Positions 5,251 through 9,287 of a stretch of 9,287 nucleotides of DNA are shown here, piece by piece (the first letter of the stretch is position 1; each line of letters opens with the position of its first letter). The stretch covers positions 1 through 9,287 of the forward strand of contig JAHFND010000018.1 in assembly GCA_023267475.1 (NCBI GenBank), given 5' to 3'. The DNA comes from a bacterium. GTDB lineage: Bacteria > Patescibacteriota > Minisyncoccia > Phycocordibacterales > UBA5272. The position numbers were made by a program, and so were the translations under genes. A model generated the notes under the pieces. The model saw nothing but the letters and a program-made list of their open reading frames with translations. It was not told where the DNA came from and did not search any database.

Positions 5251-7394
5251 TGGCTCGAGATTATCCATTAAACAAAACAAGAAACTTCGGAGTTATCGCT
5301 CACATTGACGCCGGAAAGACTACAACAACAGAACGTATTTTGTTCTATACAGGTGTGTCACACAAAATCGGTGAGGTGCATGAAGGAGATACAGTCATGG
5401 ATTGGATGGAACAAGAGCGTGAACGTGGTATCACTATCACTTCTGCTGCAACCACTGCTTTCTGGAGTCCTACATACGCCCCAAAGGATGATACAAGTAA
5501 GAAGTGCCGTTTCAACATCATCGATACACCAGGACACATCGACTTTACTATTGAAGTAAAACGTTCTCTTCGCGTGCTCGACGGTGCGGTAGTGGTATTC
5601 GATGGAGTGGCTGGAGTAGAACCACAATCAGAAACAAACTGGAGATATGCGTCTGATGCTATGGTGCCACGTATTTGTTATATAAATAAGTTAGACAGAA
5701 TGGGTGCGAACTTTGATAAAGCATATGCTTCTATTTTGGATCGTCTTTCAAAGAAAGCAGTGCGTATGCAAATGCCGATAGGGGAAGAAGAAAACTTTGA
5801 CGGTATTATCGACCTTCTTACAATGAAGGAAGTGAAATTCACTGGAGACAAAGGAAAGGATGTTTCATTCACAGAAATTCCTGCAGAACTACTAGAAGAA
5901 GCTAAGAAGCGTCGCGCTGAGATGATTGAAAAAATCGTAGAGACTGACGAAAACATGATGACTGGTTATCTAGAAGGAAAAGAATTTACAATAGAAGAAC
6001 TAAAGTCAGCATTACGTAAAGCAACTATTGCAAATGAAATCTTCCCAGTATTTTGTGGATCATCATTAAAGAATCGTGGAGTACAACTAGTGTTAGATGG
6101 TGTTATTGATTATCTTCCATCCCCACTTGATATTTCTGCACCAAAAGGAATTGACCCACATACAGGTGAGACTATTCAACTAGAAGTATCTGACACTGCA
6201 CCGTTTGCAGCGCTTGCATTTAAGTCTATGGCAGATCCTTTCGTAGGACAGCTTACATTCTTCCGTGTTTATGCTGGAACACTTGAAGCTGGAAGTTATA
6301 TTTATAACTCAACAAAAGATAAGAAAGAACGTGTATCACGTATCCTTCGTATGCATGCAAATGAACGAGAAGAAGTGAAGACTGTGTATGCTGGAGAAAT
6401 CGCAGCGGCAGTAGGACTAAAAGATACAATTACTTCTGACACTATGTGTACAGAAGATCACCCTGTAGTTCTTGAAAGAATTGTGATTCCAGAGTCTGTG
6501 ATCTCTATGCGTGTAGAACCAAAGACAAAGGCTGATCAAGAAAAAATGGGTATCGCGCTTTCAAAACTTGCAATCGAAGATCCTACATTCCGCGTGTCAT
6601 CTGATCCAGAAACAATGGAAACAATTATCTCAGGTATGGGTGAACTTCACTTGGATATTATCGTGGATCGTATGAAGCGTGAGTTTAATGTGGAAGCAAA
6701 TACTGGAAAGCCACAAGTAGCATATAAGGAAACAATTCTTGGAGCTGCTTCTGGAGAAGGAAAGTATATTAAGCAATCAGGAGGTCGCGGACAATACGGA
6801 CATGTGCGAATCAATATTAGACCGATTGATTATTCAATTGCAAAAGAAGATTTACCAAAGAACGTAAAGCGTTATGATAACTTCGAGTTTATAAACTCAA
6901 TCAAGGGAGGAGCAATTCCACAAGAATTTATTCCTGCAGTTGAAAAGGGTCTTCGTGAGTCTATGGACCGCGGAACTCTTGCTGGATTTAAGATGGTGGA
7001 TATTTCTTGTGAAGCATATGATGGATCATTCCACGAAGTGGACTCTTCTGAAATCGCTTTCAAACTTGCAGCTGGAATGGCACTCGCGGACGCTGTATCA
7101 AAAGCTAAGCCTGTTATCCTAGAACCAATCATGAAAGTAGAAATCGTGACACCAGATAAATTCTACGGAGATATTACAGGAAATATTTCTTCAAAGCGTG
7201 GACAAATAGAAGGAATGGATGAACGTGGTCAAGATAAAGTTATTCGTGCGATGGTTCCACTATCTGAAATGTTTGGGTATGTGAATTCTCTTCGTTCAAT
7301 GACAGAAGGACGTGCATCATTCACTATGGAATTCGGAAAGTATGATGTGGTGCCTGCAAATATTGCGAAGGATATCGCGGAAAATAAAAAATAA
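5250..7394 (+). CDS. fusA: Translation elongation factor G (EF-G)
   Basis: A 714-residue GTPase that drives tRNA-mRNA translocation on the ribosome. The GTP-binding motifs are AHIDAGKTTTTERI (17-30), the effector loop ending RGITIT (59-64), DTPGHIDF (92-99, with the catalytic His96) and NKLDRMGANF (146-155). Domains II to V follow with the usual signatures, including GMGELHLDI, a glycine-rich GGRGQYGHV block in domain IV and the GGAIPQEFIPAVEKG region. The length is close to the typical 690-705. Part of the excess is an insertion around residues 72-88 (SPTYAPKDDTSKK), just before the G3 motif. The ATG is preceded by an unstructured G-free leader, not by a Shine-Dalgarno sequence. tuf does not follow. 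The gene is bracketed by two related hairpin elements and ends with TAA. Confidence 0.98.
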   Translation: MARDYPLNKTRNFGVIAHIDAGKTTTTERILFYTGVSHKIGEVHEGDTVMDWMEQERERGITITSAATTAFWSPTYAPKDDTSKKCRFNIIDTPGHIDFTIEVKRSLRVLDGAVVVFDGVAGVEPQSETNWRYASDAMVPRICYINKLDRMGANFDKAYASILDRLSKKAVRMQMPIGEEENFDGIIDLLTMKEVKFTGDKGKDVSFTEIPAELLEEAKKRRAEMIEKIVETDENMMTGYLEGKEFTIEELKSALRKATIANEIFPVFCGSSLKNRGVQLVLDGVIDYLPSPLDISAPKGIDPHTGETIQLEVSDTAPFAALAFKSMADPFVGQLTFFRVYAGTLEAGSYIYNSTKDKKERVSRILRMHANEREEVKTVYAGEIAAAVGLKDTITSDTMCTEDHPVVLERIVIPESVISMRVEPKTKADQEKMGIALSKLAIEDPTFRVSSDPETMETIISGMGELHLDIIVDRMKREFNVEANTGKPQVAYKETILGAASGEGKYIKQSGGRGQYGHVRINIRPIDYSIAKEDLPKNVKRYDNFEFINSIKGGAIPQEFIPAVEKGLRESMDRGTLAGFKMVDISCEAYDGSFHEVDSSEIAFKLAAGMALADAVSKAKPVILEPIMKVEIVTPDKFYGDITGNISSKRGQIEGMDERGQDKVIRAMVPLSEMFGYVNSLRSMTEGRASFTMEFGKYDVVPANIAKDIAENKK

Positions 7395-7401
7395 TATTAA
7401 A

Positions 7402-7521
7402 AAAGTAATATTTTGGCGAACTACTTTGTCGCTACGGAATTTTTCTCAGTCGCCATACTAAAATGTATGTCTTCTTCCAAAAATTTCTAAGCTTCGCGTA
7501 TTTCATCCAAAATCTTATTTT
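7402..7521 (+). repeat. Long three-tier hairpin element, copy 2 (after fusA)
   Basis: Outer arms 7402-7416 with 7507-7521 (15 bp, one mismatch and one G-T pair), middle arms 7436-7444 with 7479-7487 (9 bp, one G-T pair), and tip CATAC/GTATG (7454-7458 with 7465-7469) around TAAAAT. All tiers are in a single register: paired positions always sum to 14923. The interior loops are exactly symmetric (19/19 and 9/9 nt). CGAACTACTTTGT (7417-7429) and CGCGTATTTCATC (7495-7507) each match the corresponding loop segment of copy 1 at 11 of 13 bases, and the tip shares TACTA..ATGTA. A weak AT-only inverted repeat (7393-7399 with 7406-7412) overlaps the start of the outer arm. Confidence 0.75.
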
Positions 7522-7543
7522 CTAGGATGTAAATACAAAAAAG

Positions 7544-7582
7544 AATTTTAAAGAGCGACCCGAAGGGTCGCTCTTTAAAATT
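7544..7582. terminator. Bidirectional intrinsic terminator, perfect 18-bp stem
   Basis: Perfect inverted repeat 7544-7561 with 7565-7582 around a GAA loop, with core GAGCGACCC/GGGTCGCTC. On the minus strand it is followed by CTTTTTTG, so it is a strong terminator for the DUF378 gene. On the plus strand it can end transcription from fusA. Confidence 0.88.
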
Positions 7583-7594
7583 GCATCTTATGAT

Positions 7595-7795
7595 TTATGC
7601 AGAGCATGTCTTGCAGTCACCTTTGTGAGTTGCAAGCATCAGCACTGCTGACAAACCGATAAGCACGTTTACTATTTGTGAGAGTGAACTTGTACCAAGT
7701 AACATACCAAGTACATTGTAACCAAGAGCGTTAAGACCAATGTTTAGTCCTCCTACTACAAGAAGAATAAACGCAATCATGTGTAATGCTTTCAT
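7595..7795 (-). CDS. DUF378 family small membrane protein
   Basis: A 66-residue protein with two membrane helices (about 5-25 and 38-56). It starts MKALHMIAFILLVVGGLNIGL and contains LSQIVNVLIGLSAVLML, then a soluble tail ATHKGDCKTCSA. The LL.VGGLN.GL pattern and the second helix with IVxxLIGLSA match the DUF378 family (no known function), and the length is usual. The tail ends with a CxxC pair (Cys61 and Cys64) that could bind a metal or form a disulfide. It lies alone on the minus strand, between a strong terminator and its own sigma70-like promoter about 50-75 bp upstream, divergent from the promoter at 7892-7920. It ends with TAA. Confidence 0.85.
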   Translation of the reverse strand: MKALHMIAFILLVVGGLNIGLNALGYNVLGMLLGTSSLSQIVNVLIGLSAVLMLATHKGDCKTCSA

Positions 7796-7842
7796 TTTAT
7801 TATAAAAAATTAGTTAATAATCTAGAGAACTTTCCTTTTTTT

Positions 7843-7870
7843 AGTATATAACTTAATAGTTTGCTGTCAT
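7843..7870 (-). promoter_or_regulatory. Promoter of the DUF378 gene, ATGACA-N16-TATACT
   Basis: On the minus strand ATGACA (7870-7865) and TATACT (7848-7843) are separated by 16 bp. The predicted start near 7836 gives a leader of about 40 nt, opening with GGAAAG and otherwise AT-rich. Confidence 0.5.
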
Positions 7871-7891
7871 CCACAACTTTTCTGTAAGCAC

Positions 7892-7920
7892 TTTACATCT
7901 TCTTATATAAGATGTAGAAT
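7892..7920 (+). promoter_or_regulatory. Promoter TTTACA-N17-TAGAAT with a palindrome across its spacer
   Basis: TTTACA (7892-7897) and TAGAAT (7915-7920) are each one base from consensus and separated by 17 bp. A perfect 8-bp inverted repeat, TACATCTT/AAGATGTA (7894-7901 with 7909-7916), fills the spacer and overlaps both boxes, as a repressor operator would. Transcription should start near 7927 and run into the hairpin at 7965-7985. Confidence 0.5.
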
Positions 7921-7926
7921 TTAAAT

Positions 7927-7985
7927 GTCTACTTGCCTGACACTGTTTTATTAAAGTGAAGGGAGGAAGTGGGCTTCCGTTTTTT
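7927..7985 (+). ncRNA. Candidate short RNA or attenuated leader
   Basis: Between the promoter at 7892-7920 and the hairpin plus T run at 7965-7985 lies about 59 nt without a convincing gene. It could be a small RNA, or the leader of the GC-rich gene at 8013 with an attenuator. This is a structural inference only; the sequence resembles no RNA family I recognise. Confidence 0.25.
7965..7985 (+). terminator. Small intrinsic terminator or attenuator
   Basis: GGAAG (7965-7969) pairs with CTTCC (7974-7978) around TGGG, followed by G and six T residues (7980-7985). The 5-bp stem is short, so termination may be partial. It lies 27 bp before the GC-rich gene. Confidence 0.45.
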
Positions 7986-8012
7986 CCATCATCCAAGAAA
8001 GTGAGGCTTCAA

Positions 8013-8528
8013 ATGAAACGGCTTCTCGTTTTGGCGGGCGCTCTCGCGCTCGCAATGTTTGCCGGGCTGTCGAACGCCGCCGCACCGACGAAATCCGAGG
8101 TCTACATCAACCCGGGCGCGCTGGCGAAGATGCAGGTCGACGACAAGAAGGCCATGGAAGAGTTCCCCGCGGTGGCCGCCGGCATGATGAAATTCGATCT
8201 CAACCAGGCAGAAGCCGCAGCCGGCTTGCTGGCCTACACCGGCCAGATCGACGTCGGCAAGGGAATCGGCGCGCAGACCTTGCAGATCGGTGAACAGATC
8301 GCGATCGCGACCCAGGACGTTCCGTCCGAGCAGATGGGATCTCGTCCGCCGAGCTCCGTGCCGCCCAAGCTTGTGTTCCGCGCTGAAGATCGCGACGTGA
8401 TCAATTCCATCCGCGCCAAGGCTCTCGAGGACGACGGCGACCACTCGATCAGCTCTGCCGCCACGGCGAGCCTCGACGTCGCCGACCTCAAGATCTCGCG
8501 CATGATCACCACCACCGGCTCGGCCTGA
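8013..8528 (+). CDS. Secreted or periplasmic protein of unknown function, GC-rich, likely foreign
   Basis: A 171-residue protein. A classical signal peptide is present: MKRLL, a hydrophobic stretch rich in Ala and Leu, and a probable Ala-x-Ala cleavage site near residues 22-24. The mature part is hydrophilic, rich in Ala, Asp and Glu, with no cysteine and no motif I recognise; features include INPGALAKM (32-40) and KLVFRAEDRDVINSIR (119-134). I do not know its function. Base composition changes abruptly: codons end mostly in G or C (GCC, GTC, GAC, AAG, CTC), while all neighbours are AT-rich. GAGG six bases before the ATG at 8013 looks like a real Shine-Dalgarno sequence, unlike the leaderless genes around it; the frame extends upstream to a GTG at 7956, which I reject. 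It ends with TGA. The codon pattern suggests a GC-rich donor such as a proteobacterium, or an assembly chimera. Confidence 0.65.
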   Translation: MKRLLVLAGALALAMFAGLSNAAAPTKSEVYINPGALAKMQVDDKKAMEEFPAVAAGMMKFDLNQAEAAAGLLAYTGQIDVGKGIGAQTLQIGEQIAIATQDVPSEQMGSRPPSSVPPKLVFRAEDRDVINSIRAKALEDDGDHSISSAATASLDVADLKISRMITTTGSA

Positions 8529-8548
8529 TCTGCGCCTTTCGGCCATTC

Positions 8549-8569
8549 GCACAGTCGCAAAGACTGTGC
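8549..8569 (+). repeat. Hairpin GCACAGTC-gcaaa-GACTGTGC
   Basis: A perfect 8-bp stem around a 5-nt loop, 20 bp after the stop of the GC-rich gene and just before its terminator. No T run follows, so it may protect the 3' end of the mRNA or be a protein-binding site. Confidence 0.5.
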
Positions 8570-8572
8570 ACA

Positions 8573-8619
8573 CGCCCGTTCCGTATCCTTAACAGGACCG
8601 GAACGGGCGATTTCTTTTT
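8573..8619 (+). terminator. Strong intrinsic terminator of the GC-rich gene
   Basis: An 11-bp stem, CGCCCGTTCCG/CGGAACGGGCG (8573-8583 with 8599-8609), carries an inner 4-bp stem, TCCT/AGGA (8586-8589 with 8594-8597), and is followed by A and TTTCTTTTT (8611-8619). AT-rich DNA resumes immediately after, so this also marks the right edge of the foreign-looking segment. Confidence 0.85.
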
Positions 8620-8634
8620 GTATTTGAATTTCTG

Positions 8635-8662
8635 CTGTAGACCATGAACTTGTCGTCTACAG
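8635..8662 (+). promoter_or_regulatory. Inverted repeat CTGTAGAC-N12-GTCTACAG, possible operator
   Basis: A perfect 8-bp inverted repeat (8635-8642 with 8655-8662) ends 14 bp before the -10 box of the next gene, so it covers the region where a -35 element would lie. The position suits a dimeric regulator; no regulator gene is nearby. Confidence 0.35.
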
Positions 8663-8671
8663 ACTGTACAC

Positions 8672-8682
8672 TGTGCTACACT
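8672..8682 (+). promoter_or_regulatory. Extended -10 promoter, leaderless, for the peptidoglycan-binding protein gene
   Basis: TGTGC followed by TACACT (8677-8682), then six bases, then the ATG at 8689. The layout is the same as at 561-579 and 3504-3522. Confidence 0.6.
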
Positions 8683-8688
8683 TTTTAT

Positions 8689-9287
8689 ATGAAGAAAATT
8701 TTCTTTTTATTTTATTTTTTGTTTGGAATTAGTTTTGTATCAGCATTGACTTGTGTAGACCTTCAAACAAATCTTTCAAAAGGAAATGAAAATAATTCTG
8801 TAAAATTACTTCAAACATTTTTAAGTGAAAAAGGATTTTTGAAATCAACACCAAATGGATATTTTGGTTCGGCTACTGTCACAGCATTAAAAGAATTTCA
8901 AAAGTCTCAAAATATTTCTCAAGTTGGAACTACTGGCCCATCCACTCGTTCTCTAATAAAAAAATTATCTTGTACAGAAAATAAAACATTAAATAAAGTA
9001 CAAGATACTTGTCTTGCTACAGACATAAAATTCTGTGGAGATGGGACTGTAATGCCAAGGACAGCTGGCTGTACATGGCAACCAGAAAAATGTACTGTTC
9101 CTCCAAAAAATCAATCAAGTTCTAGTGTTTTACCAGCAATTGCCACCTTACAAGTGCCTTATATTGAATCGATAGATAAAGCTACCTTTTTATCAGGAGC
9201 TACGATGGATGCAGGTCTTGTAATACGTGGGAAAAATTTTAGCACTAAAAATAATCAAATTATTTTTAAAATACCGAACTCCAATCG
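8689..9287 (+). CDS. Secreted peptidoglycan-binding protein, C-terminus missing (window edge)
   Basis: The frame is open from the ATG at 8689 to the window edge, 199 codons. A signal peptide (MKKIFFLFYFLFGISFVSA) is followed by Cys22 and a peptidoglycan-binding domain of the PG_binding_1 type (about 22-94). In that domain, NSVKLLQTFLSEKGFL (36-51), the NGYFGSATVTALKEFQKSQ stretch and the terminal leucines before SLIKKLSC fit the family pattern of repeated hydrophobic helices around a GxFGxxTxxAL+xFQ core. After a Cys-containing linker (about 95-150), a second module starts at PYIESIDKATFLSGATM (about 153-169) and continues VIRGKNF, which resembles the start of an IPT/TIG immunoglobulin-like fold. 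Proteins with this order are common cell-surface proteins in Parcubacteria-like genomes. The role beyond wall binding is unknown; the rest lies outside the window. Confidence 0.82.
   Translation, partial: MKKIFFLFYFLFGISFVSALTCVDLQTNLSKGNENNSVKLLQTFLSEKGFLKSTPNGYFGSATVTALKEFQKSQNISQVGTTGPSTRSLIKKLSCTENKTLNKVQDTCLATDIKFCGDGTVMPRTAGCTWQPEKCTVPPKNQSSSSVLPAIATLQVPYIESIDKATFLSGATMDAGLVIRGKNFSTKNNQIIFKIPNSN

Noticed and set aside
7989..8573. 194-codon open frame on the minus strand opposite the GC-rich gene
   Set aside because: Long antisense frames are expected in GC-rich DNA. The plus-strand frame has a signal peptide, a Shine-Dalgarno sequence and a terminator at the right place; the minus frame is Arg/His/Gly-rich with no such support.

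Overview
The window looks like chromosomal DNA from an AT-rich, ultra-small bacterium of the Patescibacteria/CPR (Parcubacteria-like) type. The evidence is: a uS12 with an N-terminal insertion, a zinc-ribbon bL28, a short basic membrane-anchored protein of a kind I associate with CPR genomes, a DUF378 membrane protein, a secreted peptidoglycan-binding protein, almost no Shine-Dalgarno sequences, and several -10 boxes lying 6-7 nt before the start codon. The lineage call is inference from protein character, not from a marker tree.

Layout. Positions 1-536 (-) hold a DedA/VTT membrane protein that runs off the left edge. It is divergent from a membrane-anchored ComEC-type metallo-beta-lactamase-fold protein (579-1451, +). 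A two-way terminator separates that gene from rpmB (bL28, 1515-1718, -). rpmB is divergent from an M50 site-2 protease homologue (1804-2424, +), followed by an unassigned basic one-pass membrane protein (2501-2962, +). Next comes a scattered str cluster: rpsL (3044-3469), an endonuclease/exonuclease/phosphatase (EEP) family gene broken by one in-frame TAG (3522-4433), rpsG (4567-5037) and fusA (5250-7394). Then come a DUF378 gene (7595-7795, -), a GC-rich secreted-protein gene with a foreign appearance (8013-8528, +), and a secreted peptidoglycan-binding protein cut off by the right edge (8689-9287, +).

How it works together. rpsL, rpsG and rpmB have sigma70-type promoters (TTGCNA, 17 bp, TAGKAT) and short or structured leaders. 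The accessory genes have -10 boxes, often extended as TGTGCTA, placed so that transcription should begin at or within about a base of the ATG, which implies leaderless mRNAs. Two related 120-132 nt hairpin elements, one on each side of fusA, share sequence islands in their unpaired parts and are the most unusual non-coding feature. The GC-rich gene at 8013-8528 differs from everything around it in base composition, codon choice and ribosome-binding site. It carries its own terminator, which suggests recent horizontal transfer or an assembly chimera.
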